In this document: in pieces, positions 23,749-32,653 of the stretch
Layout: each line of letters begins with the position of its first letter
Position numbering within the stretch: the first letter of the stretch is position 1
From: Thiogranum sp.
Lineage (GTDB): Bacteria; Pseudomonadota; Gammaproteobacteria; DSM-19610
Assembly: GCA_030148775.1 (NCBI GenBank)
Contig: JASBST010000026.1
Location: 1-47,957, forward strand
DNA length: 47,957 nt
Reading direction: 5' to 3'
Made by a program: the position numbers and the translations under genes
Notes under the pieces: generated by a model
Seen by the model: the letters and a program-made list of their open reading frames with translations, nothing else
What the model was told of the DNA's origin: nothing
Databases searched by the model: none

Positions 23749-24645
23749 ATGAAGAGATCCAAGCCCATTTATGTCGGTGTCTCCGGATGGAGCTATGACG
23801 ACTGGCGCGGTGGACGCTTTTACCCCGAACGCCTGCGGCGACGCGACGAGCTCGAATTCGTGACCCGCCGCTTCGCCTCGGTGGAGATCAATGCGTCTTT
23901 TTATTCGTTGCTGCGCCCGAGCACCTATTGCCGGTACCACGCCTGTTCCCCCGACGGCTTCGTATATGCCGTAAAGGGCAGCCGGTTCATCACGCACAGT
24001 AAGAAACTCAACGACGTCGCCACACCGCTGGCGAATTTCTTCGCCTCGGGCGTTCTGCGCCTGGAGGAAAAACTCGGCCCGCTGCTATGGCAACTGCCCG
24101 ATACTTTCATCGCCCCGCAGCGCCTGGAGGCGTTCCTGCGACGGTTGCCGGACTCGATGCACGCCGCGTCGAAACTGGCCAGGAAACACGACCGGCGCGT
24201 GAGCGGGCGCGCCTCCATGGCGGTGCACCGCGACCGCAGCGTGCGGCATGTGCTGGAAGTCCGGCACCGCGATTCGCTCACCGACGAGTTGGTGCAATGC
24301 TGTCGGGAGCTCGCCATACCTCTGGTTTTTTCTCATAGCGGCGGCAGTTGGCCTTATATCGAGGAGCTGACCGGCGATCTGGTCTATCTGCGCTTGCACG
24401 GTTCGCCTCGGACCTATGCGAGTGCCTACAGACGCGACAAACTGGAAGCCTGGTCGGCGCGGATTCGTAGCTGGAACAACGGCCGACAGCCCAGGGGATC
24501 GGTCAGAATCAGCCGCCACCGGAGCCCGCGGGCAGACCAGCGGACGGTCTATGCCTACTTTGACAACGACCAACGGGCCAACGCGCCGCGCAACGCCCTG
24601 ACACTGATGGAACTGCTGCGGCTCGAACCCGGGCCGTTCTCCTGA
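23749..24645 (+). CDS. DUF72 family protein
   Basis: 298 residues matching DUF72 (YecE-like), a TIM-barrel-like family of unknown reaction. Typical parts are YVGVSGWSYDDWRG and FYPE at the start, FASVEINASFYSLLRPSTYCRY, GFVYAVKGSRFITHSKKL, GPLLWQLPD, EVRHRDSL, VYLRLHGS and the C-terminal VYAYFDND with a run of N/A residues. In many bacteria the gene sits near DNA repair or ligase genes, as here, facing the NHEJ operon. ATG 23749 starts at the conserved fold; ATG 23728, with GAGG touching it, would add seven residues. It converges with the Ku gene, 31 bases apart. Confidence 0.88.
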   Translation: MKRSKPIYVGVSGWSYDDWRGGRFYPERLRRRDELEFVTRRFASVEINASFYSLLRPSTYCRYHACSPDGFVYAVKGSRFITHSKKLNDVATPLANFFASGVLRLEEKLGPLLWQLPDTFIAPQRLEAFLRRLPDSMHAASKLARKHDRRVSGRASMAVHRDRSVRHVLEVRHRDSLTDELVQCCRELAIPLVFSHSGGSWPYIEELTGDLVYLRLHGSPRTYASAYRRDKLEAWSARIRSWNNGRQPRGSVRISRHRSPRADQRTVYAYFDNDQRANAPRNALTLMELLRLEPGPFS

Positions 24646-24676
24646 TCGCACCCTTTTCGCGACCGCCGCGCGGCCT

Positions 24677-25645
24677 TCAACGATGCCTGTCGATGGCCTC
24701 GATCAACTGCCGCTTGGACATCCTGCTGCGCCCCTCGATTTCCATATCCTGCGCCAGCCGATACAACGCCGCTTTCGATCGGCTGTCCAACGCGCCATCG
24801 CCGGAATCGCCGTCATTCTCGGATGACGCCCGCCGTTGCGTTTTTTCGCCGAGGCGGTTCTTCAGCACTTGCATCAGGTCTATCACGTCCGCCTCGGCGT
24901 TCTCCGAGTCTACCGAAGCGGGCGCAGTATAGACGTCCTCACCGGCCTTCAGCTTCTTCTCCACCAACTGCAACAGACGTAACCGGTAGGGGTTTTTCAG
25001 CGTTTTTTTTTGCGGTTCCTGCTCCGACAACCGGTCGATGGCCGTGCGCAGTGATTTCTCCAGGCCCGCGTCCGGCGACGCCGGCGCGGGCAGGCCGATC
25101 TCCTGCGGGGTACGCAACTCGTCATGAAATCTCAAGGTTTCCGCCCGCAACAGTCCCTTGTGCGCGCTGATCGCGACGAGGCGTTCTTTGTCCCGCAGCA
25201 CAAAGGTAGCGATACCGCTGCGCCCCTGCGCATGCAGCGCCCGGGCCAGCAGACGGTAGGCTTTGAGCGAGCCCTTGTCCGGCAACAGGAGATATTCCTT
25301 GTCGAAATAAATCGGCGCTATCTGTTCGGTCGGGACAAAGCTCTTAAGATCGATTTCGCGGGATTTCTCCGGTGCCACCGCGGCCAACTCGTCTTCGGTG
25401 AGTGTCACATGGGTCCCGTCCTCCAGGGGGAAACCGCGGATGATGTCGTCGTCGGCGATCGGCTTATCCTCCGCGCTGCAGAAGTAGCGACGCTGCAGCG
25501 GCGTGCCCGCCTCGGAAACCAATCGCAACGCCAGATCACGGGCGCGGTTGGCAACATACAGCTTGACCGGTATGTTCACCAATCCGAAGGCGATGGCCCC
25601 CCACCAGAAGGGGCGCGGTAAACGTCGATTTTTCGTGTCAGGCAC
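24677..25645 (-). CDS. ku: Ku protein (NHEJ), long form with SAP-like C-terminus
   Basis: 322 residues. Bacterial Ku forms a homodimeric or heterodimeric ring on double-strand DNA ends and recruits LigD. The core is clear: WWGAIAFGLVNIPVKLYVA at the start, YFCSAEDKPI, DIIRGFPLEDG, PIYFDKEYLLLPDKG, and NPYRLRLLQLVEKKLKAGED near the end of the core. A variable linker follows. The last ~30 residues (ALYRLAQDMEIEGRSRMSK, QLIEAIDRHR) form a helix-extension-helix module also present in the small protein at 23261-23521. The start overlaps the end of the second Ku gene by 8 bases, so translation is coupled. Last gene of the NHEJ operon. Confidence 0.95.
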   Translation of the reverse strand: MPDTKNRRLPRPFWWGAIAFGLVNIPVKLYVANRARDLALRLVSEAGTPLQRRYFCSAEDKPIADDDIIRGFPLEDGTHVTLTEDELAAVAPEKSREIDLKSFVPTEQIAPIYFDKEYLLLPDKGSLKAYRLLARALHAQGRSGIATFVLRDKERLVAISAHKGLLRAETLRFHDELRTPQEIGLPAPASPDAGLEKSLRTAIDRLSEQEPQKKTLKNPYRLRLLQLVEKKLKAGEDVYTAPASVDSENAEADVIDLMQVLKNRLGEKTQRRASSENDGDSGDGALDSRSKAALYRLAQDMEIEGRSRMSKRQLIEAIDRHR

Positions 25646-26414
25646 TTCGCTTGATCTCCTTCAGACTCCGGCTCAATGAGGCGCGCAGATCCTGGGTTCC
25701 GCTTTTCGCCCGCGGCCGCAGACGCCTTATTTTTCCACCGCTGCGTTTGGTCTCGATCAACTCGATCAGCCGCTGGCGGTAGTCATCCCGGTAGGCCTGC
25801 GGGTCGAATTCGCTCGACAGCATCGAAACCAGTTGTCGGGCGAGTTTGAGCTCGGCGTCTTCGAGTGCCGCGCCGGACGGCGCCTCGAAACCGGACAGGG
25901 ATACCATCTCTTCGTCGTAACGCAGGGTAAACAGTACGGGGTAGTCGCGGTGCAACCGCAGGACGCCGATATAGTCCTTGTTGCGCATCACCCATCGCGC
26001 CAATCCGACCCGGTCGGTCCGTTTGAGACTCGCGATCAGCGCGTGATAGGCGTCGGGCTTCGAATCCGGCCCCAAATAATAGGGCCGCAGGTACCAGCGA
26101 TGGTCGACGGCCGCGGGCGGCAGAAACTGCAACAGTTCGATGGTACGTGAGGGATGTGGCTGGATTTGTTCGAGCTCGTCAGCCTCGAGCATGACCAGAT
26201 CCTTTTGCGCCGTGAGATAGGCCCGGCGGGCTTGGGCCAACGTCAACGCCGCGCCGCTGTCGACATCGACCAGTGCCTGGCGAACAGGCGCCCGATCCTT
26301 TTCGTGCAGCAGACGGAAATGGATGCTCCGGTCGACGGCGGCGGCATACAGTTTCACCGGCACGGCGGCCTCGCCGATCGCCAGGACCGCTTTCCATAAT
26401 GCCCGCGCCGTCAT
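25638..26414 (-). CDS. ku: Ku protein (NHEJ), second paralogue
   Basis: 258 residues, shorter than its neighbour. It shows the Ku core: ALWKAVLAIGEAAVPVKLYA, VRQALVDVDSG, an acidic EADELEQIQPHPSRTIELLQF, WYLRPYYLGPD, and DDYRQRLIELIETKRSGGK before a basic tail (RRLRPRAKSG). It lacks the SAP-like C-terminal module of the first Ku. Two dissimilar Ku genes side by side suggest a heterodimer, as proposed for some rhizobia. ATG 26414 overlaps the stop of the four-CxxC gene as ATGA. The frame is open further upstream, but that would overlap the whole mini-gene. Confidence 0.92.
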   Translation of the reverse strand: MTARALWKAVLAIGEAAVPVKLYAAAVDRSIHFRLLHEKDRAPVRQALVDVDSGAALTLAQARRAYLTAQKDLVMLEADELEQIQPHPSRTIELLQFLPPAAVDHRWYLRPYYLGPDSKPDAYHALIASLKRTDRVGLARWVMRNKDYIGVLRLHRDYPVLFTLRYDEEMVSLSGFEAPSGAALEDAELKLARQLVSMLSSEFDPQAYRDDYRQRLIELIETKRSGGKIRRLRPRAKSGTQDLRASLSRSLKEIKRSA

Positions 26415-26626
26415 GAGTCCCCGCCTCCGCCGCGGCAATGCGGGCACAACGGCTCCTGCGAGAGGCGTGCCAGCGTCAGGCAAAGCGGGCACACCGGTGC
26501 GTCACAGCGAACGCAGAAAGCGTAGACCTCGGCGTGATAACCAGTTGCGCAGAACTCGCAGGGTTGAATGCCGGTTTCAAGACAATCTATCCGGCCCGCC
26601 GTGTTCTGTTCGACGCGGTCGTTCAT
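26411..26626 (-). CDS. Small cysteine-rich (zinc-ribbon-like) protein in the NHEJ operon
   Basis: 71 residues with four CxxC pairs (C23/C26, C38/C41, C46/C49, C61/C64) and one further Cys15. This fits two zinc sites, as in treble-clef or B-box-like ribbons. It lies between ligD and the second ku, overlapping the latter by four bases (ATGA) and starting 7 bases after the ligD stop. A shared role with end joining is therefore likely. ATG 26626 was chosen; GTG 26632, directly after the ligD stop, is possible. No named family recognised. Zinc and DNA or protein binding are inferences. Confidence 0.75.
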   Translation of the reverse strand: MNDRVEQNTAGRIDCLETGIQPCEFCATGYHAEVYAFCVRCDAPVCPLCLTLARLSQEPLCPHCRGGGGDS

Positions 26627-26632
26627 CGCCAC

Positions 26633-29137
26633 TCAGTCCCGCGCGCCTGCCCGGCGCAGCAGAGCCTTGGTCAGCGGCCGCCGGGCGGATTCGAAGTCTT
26701 CCCATGGATCGGCGCGCAACGCGGCCAGCCGACGTCGCACACTGTCGATGGTATAGCGATCGCTGGTCATGCGCGGCCCAAGCTCGTCCCAACGGACCGG
26801 GACCGCTACCGGCGCACCCGGACGCGCCCGGGTGGAATAGGAGGCGATCGCGGTGGCACCGCGGGAGTTACGCAGATAATCGATGAAAATACGGCCGACG
26901 CGTCTGCTCTTGGACGGATTGACGGTGAATCGTGTTCTGTCGTCGCTGGCGTGCGCGGCGGCGACGCCGCGGGCGAAAGCCTTGGCCATGTCCCAATCCG
27001 CGCGGGGCCGCAACGGCACCACCAGGTGCAGGCCCTTGCCCCCGGTGGTTCGTGCAAAGCTTTCGAGGCCCAGCGAGTGCAATCGGTCGCGTAACGACAG
27101 CGCCGCGTCGAGGACCGCGGACCAGGTGACATCGGCAGCCGGATCCAGATCGAACACCAGGATATCGGGGCGCTCGATGTCGCCGACCCGGCTGCCCCAT
27201 ACGTGCAGCTCGAGTGTACCGGCCTGCACCAGGGACACCAGGTCCGCCGGCTTGCTGATATAGAGGTAAGGGGCCGGCCCCGCTTTCTCTTCGATCTCCA
27301 CCTGCGGCACGTCCGCCGCCAGACTCTGCGGATGTTTCTGGAAGAAGCAGTGTTTCCGGCGTCCCTGCGGGCAGCGCAACAACGACAATGGCCGGTTGCG
27401 CACCTGCGGCAGTATCCACTCGGACAGCCCGGCGTAGTACTCGGCCAGCGCCAGTTTGGTGATCCCCTGCTGCGGGTAGAGGACGCGCTCAGGATGACTG
27501 AGTGCCACCCCTGCCAGCCTGACGCCGTTTCTGACCGCGGGCCGCGGGCCGGCGCCAGGCCGCTCGGAGGGCCCGGTCTGGGGTTCGGGCATGATGATCT
27601 CCTGCGCATTGCGATCTTCACGCAATCCGCGAAATACTGGGTGGCGCAGTCTGCCGTCGCGCGTCCACTCGGTGTATTCGACATCGACCACCAGCCGCGG
27701 TTGCACCCAGCGTACGCCGGCGGCCGACGGCGGGTCTTTGAATGACGATTGCGATTGTTCGAGTCCGGCGAGCATTTCACCCAGGAGTTGCAACTGTGCC
27801 TCGTTGAATCCCGTTCCCACCTTGCCCGCATAAATCAGCGCGCCGTCACGGAACGCGCCGAGCAGCAGCGCACCGAACGCGCTGCGCGTGCCTTTGGGCG
27901 CGGTGAAACCGCCGATCACCATCTCCTGATGCCTGGCGCATTTGACCTTGAGCCAATCGGCGCTGCGCCTTTCCCGATAACGTGAATCGAGACGCTTGCT
28001 GACAATACCCTCCAGACCCAGTTCGCAACTGTGGGCGTGGAACTCACGACCGGAGACGGAGACATGGTCCGTGTAACGGACGTGGACCGACTCCGTGGCC
28101 GCGAGCAGTTGGCGCAGTATCCGCTTGCGTACGCCAAGCGCCGTGTCCTTCAGATCGAATCCGTCGAGGTAGAGCAGATCGAACACCTGGTAGATCAGAT
28201 GCGCCGTCCGCGCCTTCTTCAGCGCCTCCTGCAACAAGGCGAAACGGCTGACGCCGTCGCGGCCTACGGCGATCACCTCGCCATCCAGAATGGCATTGTG
28301 CCCGGAAATGGCCGCCAGCTCGGCGCCGATTTCCACAAAGCGGGCACTCCAGTCGAGTCCGTTGCGACTGAAAAGTGTGGCGTTGCCGTCTTTTATCCTG
28401 GCGACGATGCGATAGCCGTCGAACTTGATTTCGTGGATCCACGCGCCGCCCTCGGGCGCCTCGGCCGCCAGCGTCGCCAACTGCGGTCGCGGCGCGGCCG
28501 GCATGCGCGAGCGACCGACCCCGTCGGCGTTGTGCAACAGACCGATCAACGCTGACGACCCGCGGGCGGGTTTCGCCTCCAGGCCGCGCTGGATTTCATC
28601 CATCGTCCGCCCCGAGATCACACTGCGCTCGTGCATCGTCTTGTCGCCATCGGCCGAGGTGGCGGCGGCATCACTACGTTTGATCAGCAACCAATTCTTG
28701 CCGCCGTCGCCGGCCTTCCCGCGCATACGAACCAGGGACCAATGCCCGCGCAACTTCGTCCCCTCGAGCAAAAAATCCAGCCGCCCGGAAGAACGGCGCA
28801 ACTCCTGCCAATGGCCTTTGTCCCACAGCATGACCGTGCCGGCGCCGTATTCACCGGCCGGAATCACGCCTTCAAATTCGCCATACTCCAACGGATGATC
28901 CTCGACCTGCACCGCCAGACGTTTCTCGCCGGGGCGCGTGGCCGGCCCTTTGGGCACTGCCCAGCTGCGCAGCACACCGTCGTCTTCAAGACGAAAATCG
29001 TAGTGCAACCTGCGCGCGGCGTGCTTGTGGACCACAAACCGCCGCCGGGCGCCGCCGACCTCGGGCGACGCCGCGCCGGCCGGTTCAGGCGTTCGAGCGA
29101 AATCTCTTTTTTTGCGGTAACTGTCGAGATCTGCCAT
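26633..29137 (-). CDS. ligD: ATP-dependent DNA ligase LigD (phosphoesterase-ligase-polymerase)
   Basis: 834 residues with all three LigD activities in the order PE-LIG-POL. The 3'-phosphoesterase (about 1-190) has His39, His45, Asp47, Arg49, His81 and Tyr85, in step with the residues known in the Pseudomonas enzyme. The ligase (about 215-520) has nucleotidyl-acceptor Lys238 (EIKFDGYR), LDGEVI, GLEGIVSKR and DWLKVK. The primase-type polymerase (about 540-834) has DLD (663-665), TTGGKGLH (697-704) and FIDYLRN. With the two Ku proteins it should repair double-strand breaks by end joining. TTG 29143 is a second possible start. First gene of the operon; a 12-base palindrome lies just upstream. Confidence 0.96.
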   Translation of the reverse strand: MADLDSYRKKRDFARTPEPAGAASPEVGGARRRFVVHKHAARRLHYDFRLEDDGVLRSWAVPKGPATRPGEKRLAVQVEDHPLEYGEFEGVIPAGEYGAGTVMLWDKGHWQELRRSSGRLDFLLEGTKLRGHWSLVRMRGKAGDGGKNWLLIKRSDAAATSADGDKTMHERSVISGRTMDEIQRGLEAKPARGSSALIGLLHNADGVGRSRMPAAPRPQLATLAAEAPEGGAWIHEIKFDGYRIVARIKDGNATLFSRNGLDWSARFVEIGAELAAISGHNAILDGEVIAVGRDGVSRFALLQEALKKARTAHLIYQVFDLLYLDGFDLKDTALGVRKRILRQLLAATESVHVRYTDHVSVSGREFHAHSCELGLEGIVSKRLDSRYRERRSADWLKVKCARHQEMVIGGFTAPKGTRSAFGALLLGAFRDGALIYAGKVGTGFNEAQLQLLGEMLAGLEQSQSSFKDPPSAAGVRWVQPRLVVDVEYTEWTRDGRLRHPVFRGLREDRNAQEIIMPEPQTGPSERPGAGPRPAVRNGVRLAGVALSHPERVLYPQQGITKLALAEYYAGLSEWILPQVRNRPLSLLRCPQGRRKHCFFQKHPQSLAADVPQVEIEEKAGPAPYLYISKPADLVSLVQAGTLELHVWGSRVGDIERPDILVFDLDPAADVTWSAVLDAALSLRDRLHSLGLESFARTTGGKGLHLVVPLRPRADWDMAKAFARGVAAAHASDDRTRFTVNPSKSRRVGRIFIDYLRNSRGATAIASYSTRARPGAPVAVPVRWDELGPRMTSDRYTIDSVRRRLAALRADPWEDFESARRPLTKALLRRAGARD

Positions 29138-29150
29138 GCCCAAAGACCCA

Positions 29151-29162
29151 AAGGTTAACCTT
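29151..29162. promoter_or_regulatory. 12-base palindrome AAGGTTAACCTT before ligD
   Basis: Perfectly symmetric and 13 bases upstream of the ligD ATG, a position where a bound protein would block transcription or ribosome entry. No clear -10/-35 pair is visible next to it. Confidence 0.35.
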
Positions 29163-29484
29163 GACTAACATTCAGGTTTAGCAAAATCCGCACCGCCGCG
29201 AAAACGCTTGGGCGCAAGCCTTTTGCACCGGCCGCCGGGTTGAAACACCCAGGCCGGTGGTGAAAACCCCCGTCGGTTTCCGCAGCTGGGCGTCCGCCCG
29301 CGGGTCTTTGCGGCTTGTGTTTGCGGCGACAGCCCCCAGTCGCCGCATCCCGGCGAACGGCGGCGCCGACTGGAGCCACTACGGACCCGGCGAGACGCGT
29401 GGACTGTCTTTCGGTGCAGTAGGCAACATGGGAGAGCAACGCCCGGGAAGCGGACGCGACAGAGTATGGGGAAAGCGCGGAACG
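29163..29484. other. Non-coding region between the peroxidase and ligD genes
   Basis: About 320 bases. Reading frames here have implausible composition. It should hold the NHEJ operon promoter, but I see no convincing sigma70 elements. Confidence 0.4.
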
Positions 29485-29515
29485 GGCCGGGCGCAACCCG
29501 ATGTTGCGCCCGGCC
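29485..29515 (-). terminator. Strong hairpin after the di-heme peroxidase gene
   Basis: Thirteen-base perfect arms (GGCCGGGCGCAAC and its complement) around a five-base loop, 12 bases past the peroxidase stop. A short mixed CGTTCC follows rather than a T-run, so termination efficiency is uncertain. Confidence 0.6.
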
Positions 29516-29527
29516 GTTATACGCCCG

Positions 29528-31603
29528 CTAGATGTCTCCTTCCAGGAATCCCGGCCCCAACGGACCGCCCTCGCGACCCACCGCCGGAATTTCGATGACG
29601 ATATCCTCGGCCTCGCCGTTCAGATCCTCGCGTCCCTGCACCAGCGTGTTGTCGCCGGGATGTCCGTCGGCGACGAACAATTGCGGATGATCGAAAGGCG
29701 CACGTTGCCAGCGCACCCGCTCGTCGGTCAGCGTGCGCAGAAACGCGGCCAGGTCGTCTATCTCGCTCTGCGTCAGACCCAGGCGCCCGATTTCGAAATC
29801 CATGAACGCGTCATTGTGCTCGTGGAAATCGCCGCCGCGATTGTAGTGACGGATCACGTCCTCGAGCGTCCGCTGCCCCCCGTTATGGAAATAAGGTGCG
29901 GTCAACTCGACGTTGCGCAACCCAGGTATCTTGAACGCACCCTGCATCCCGGTACGCTCACCGATCTGGAACGGCGGATCGGCGATATTGGGATACTCGT
30001 AAGTAAGCAGTTCCGGACTGGGAATGGTCGCCGGGTCGGCGGTCAGCAGATCCGCCGCGTTGAGCGGGTTGCCGAACCGATCCAGGGCGCCGGCACCCAG
30101 ATCCTCCTCGGTCGGACGAACGCCGATGTTGTAAAAACCCTGCTCGTAGACGATGACATCGCAGTTGCCGTTATACATGCGTTCGACCTGTTCCGGCGGC
30201 TGGAAGGAAGGGTCGAAATCCGGATTCTCGAAGCCGGTTCGCGCCACACGGAGCGAGGCATTGGAAAACTCCGGACCGCTGTGACAGGCGGCGCAGGCTG
30301 CCGCCTCGAACAGTGCCATACCGCGCAGTTGCCGCTCGTTGAGGACACCGGGACCGCCGGCCTCAAGACTGTCGAAATGTCTGTCGATGGGCGCATCATC
30401 CGATACCAGAGTGCGTTCATACTCCTGGATCGCGAGCCCGAAAAACAGCGGGAAATTGTACTCCATCAACAGGTACTCGTTTGCCTGCAGCGAGTCGTTG
30501 GGCGTCTTGCTGATGAACTCCAGTTCGCCATCGGCGAGCACCCGCACCACGCGCTTGGAGGCCCACCACTCGGGCTGGAATGCCTGCCCGATCAACTCCA
30601 GATAGCGCACCGACAGCCCCTTACCCTGATGCGCCGCAGCGCTGGAAACCCACGGGCCGAGCACGCTGTCATCGGGATGAACCTGTTGCAGCGCCAGCGC
30701 GCGTGCGCTCACCAACCGCTTGCCGATATCCCGCAGGGGACGGTCGAAAAAGGCCATCTCAAAGTTGCTGACGATGGGTCCGACGGCCTGCGAGGCGAGC
30801 GAGGAAAAATCCAGCCTGACCTTGTAGGGTTCGATACGATTCGGGTTCACCGCTCTCAGAACACGCGCATTCTCGTCCGCTGCGCCCGTTTCATTGACGC
30901 CGTTGAAGATGTTGCTGGCGCGCCCGTCCCAGAAATTCTTGTTATTGAACACCGCGTTGATCATCGTCGGCGTGTTGCGCGGCTCCACCCGACGGGTGTT
31001 GACGCCCTGGACCTGGAACACGGCGTCCGGCCTGACTTCGCCATCGTCCGCAGATGCGCCGCGGCCGACACCGGTGAAGTTGCGCGAATGCACGCCTTGC
31101 GACGAAACAACGTCGTCGATGGAACGCAGTTTCTGGGAGTGCCGGTCGTCGGGATCGGAAAACAGTGTCAGCGGGAACATGTCGCGCCGTAGCTGCAGAT
31201 TGGCCCCGCCCAGATCGATGACCTGGGCGTCGATGTTGAGGCCGCCCGGAGCCAGTTGGTTCTTGGAACGCGGGTCCGCTCCGGCGCGGAAATGGCAACT
31301 GGCACAGGCCTGACGCCCGTCGCTCCCCACCTGCATGTCCCAGAACAGGGCTTTGCCCAATACAATGGCGGCCTGACGGTCGCGAATGAATCTTCCGAGC
31401 TCCGGATCTTCCGGTATCTGCGTATGTTTGAGTGTGCCGGGACCGATATTGTGGTCGGGAAACGGCGGAAATGTGGACGCATCGCATTCGCCTTCGCGTG
31501 GGCTGGGTAACAGGGCTTGGGCGTTGGATACGAGACCCAGGGTCAGGACTAGCGCCATGACTGACGCGCGCCGGTGACCCCGGCAATGTAGCCGGATTTT
31601 CAT
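29528..31603 (-). CDS. Exported di-heme cytochrome c peroxidase/MauG-family protein
   Basis: 691 residues, much longer than a classical CcpA/MacA peroxidase (about 320-350). The signal peptide has a hydrophobic core MALVLTLGLVSNAQA. Two c-type heme motifs are present, CASCH (100-104) and CAACH (437-441). The spacing of about 335 residues between them shows large insertions. Family members reduce H2O2 with electrons from periplasmic donors, or act as oxidases on proteins or other substrates. The last ~60 residues are acidic and unusual. ATG 31603 has GGGGAGG upstream. A GGAATAAA promoter element 60-86 bases upstream (31663-31689) ties it to the ECF sigma locus at 32640-34675. Confidence 0.88.
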   Translation of the reverse strand: MKIRLHCRGHRRASVMALVLTLGLVSNAQALLPSPREGECDASTFPPFPDHNIGPGTLKHTQIPEDPELGRFIRDRQAAIVLGKALFWDMQVGSDGRQACASCHFRAGADPRSKNQLAPGGLNIDAQVIDLGGANLQLRRDMFPLTLFSDPDDRHSQKLRSIDDVVSSQGVHSRNFTGVGRGASADDGEVRPDAVFQVQGVNTRRVEPRNTPTMINAVFNNKNFWDGRASNIFNGVNETGAADENARVLRAVNPNRIEPYKVRLDFSSLASQAVGPIVSNFEMAFFDRPLRDIGKRLVSARALALQQVHPDDSVLGPWVSSAAAHQGKGLSVRYLELIGQAFQPEWWASKRVVRVLADGELEFISKTPNDSLQANEYLLMEYNFPLFFGLAIQEYERTLVSDDAPIDRHFDSLEAGGPGVLNERQLRGMALFEAAACAACHSGPEFSNASLRVARTGFENPDFDPSFQPPEQVERMYNGNCDVIVYEQGFYNIGVRPTEEDLGAGALDRFGNPLNAADLLTADPATIPSPELLTYEYPNIADPPFQIGERTGMQGAFKIPGLRNVELTAPYFHNGGQRTLEDVIRHYNRGGDFHEHNDAFMDFEIGRLGLTQSEIDDLAAFLRTLTDERVRWQRAPFDHPQLFVADGHPGDNTLVQGREDLNGEAEDIVIEIPAVGREGGPLGPGFLEGDI

Positions 31604-31662
31604 TTGGGAACCTCCCCTCGGGTGATAGTTGCTGTTCGTTCTTTTACTGACTTCTAGGTGCA

Positions 31663-31689
31663 CAACCGGAGCCGCGGCGGATTTATTCC
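31663..31689 (-). promoter_or_regulatory. Predicted ECF promoter of the peroxidase gene
   Basis: GGAATAAA (31689-31682), 14 bases, then GGTTG (31667-31663) on the minus strand. The same arrangement and spacing is found before the metallophosphoesterase gene. It gives a leader of about 55 bases. Confidence 0.6.
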
Positions 31690-31864
31690 CGCGCGCGATG
31701 GCGGGAAGCCGTTACTCTGGTGAAAGGGACGGAACAGAATGGCAGCGCAATGCGCGGATACAGATAGGACGACGCACGATACCCCGTGCACGGCACGCGC
31801 GGGTGAACACTCGATCAACTTGAATTAGAATCGCGGCATCCGTAGCGACAGTCGGACCAGAGGA

Positions 31865-32653
31865 CTAGGAAGCTTGCGTAAGATAGGTGCGTAGAAAGGT
31901 TTCCAGTTCTTTTTGGTTCAGATCCGATACCGCCACGTAGTCCAGACCATTATGGGATTGCGCAACCAGGTTGTAACCACGCAACGTTTCGCTCGCAGGC
32001 AGCTTTATGCCGGCGCCGGCCGTCGGCCAGACAAACAGGTTGATGCGGTGCTGACGGTGACGAAACACCAGCGCCGCAACGTTGCGTCCGTCCAAGTAGT
32101 CGACGCGCCCCCCGAGCAACGGGAAGCCAGCATCGGCGAGGTTGTACACGGGAACGGTATAGTTGATCCGCCCCTGAAACCACGGCTTCACCTGATGTTG
32201 ATCGGAAGACGCCACGTCGACCAGGTGATCGGCCAGTTGCGATTGAACGTGCAGGGCGACGACTCTGCCCGCCAGGTTGTGCCCCTGCAGCGTCGGTTGG
32301 ACCAGCGTCAGGTAAAGGGTAACGCCAAGCACCAGACCAGCGGCGAGTCCGGCGACGAAGCGCCCCCACTCGTTGCTGCGGGGCGTATCGTCCGACGACA
32401 CGGCAACGGCGCGGGGATTGTCCTCGGTGTCGGAATCGTGCAACCGTTGGCGCAACTCGGCGTCGAAACCGGGCGGCATCGACCAGCGCCCGTGCGTGCG
32501 CAGGCTTTGCTGTAATTGGCGCAAACCCTGCAACTCGGTGTTGCAGGCTGTGCACCCCGAAACATGCCCGGCGACCAGGGGCGTGGTCCGCTCGTCCAGC
32601 TCGCCGTCGAGATAGGCGCCGAGCCGTTCCCTGACCTCCTTACACTGCATCAT
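31865..32653 (-). CDS. Anti-sigma factor with zinc-binding N-terminus (ZAS type)
   Basis: 262 residues. The cytoplasmic N-terminus carries the ZAS zinc motif: an early Cys, then HVSGCTAC (H-x3-C-x2-C). This domain binds and silences ECF sigma factors, often in a redox-sensitive way. One membrane helix follows (FVAGLAAGLVLGVTLYLTLV), then a periplasmic domain of about 150 residues with no recognised family. The gene overlaps the end of the sigma gene by 14 bases, the usual coupled arrangement. Two ATG codons in tandem (32653, 32650) share the site GAAGG. Confidence 0.88.
   Translation of the reverse strand: MMQCKEVRERLGAYLDGELDERTTPLVAGHVSGCTACNTELQGLRQLQQSLRTHGRWSMPPGFDAELRQRLHDSDTEDNPRAVAVSSDDTPRSNEWGRFVAGLAAGLVLGVTLYLTLVQPTLQGHNLAGRVVALHVQSQLADHLVDVASSDQHQVKPWFQGRINYTVPVYNLADAGFPLLGGRVDYLDGRNVAALVFRHRQHRINLFVWPTAGAGIKLPASETLRGYNLVAQSHNGLDYVAVSDLNQKELETFLRTYLTQAS

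Noticed and set aside
29155..29496. 113-codon minus-strand frame between the peroxidase and ligD genes
   Set aside because: Arg/Ala/Gly-rich chance composition, no start context, and it runs into the terminator hairpin.
31686..31707. Inverted repeat TTCCCGC...GCGGGAA
   Set aside because: It overlaps the predicted ECF -35 element of the peroxidase gene; the symmetry is probably incidental, with no matching repeat at the other two ECF sites.
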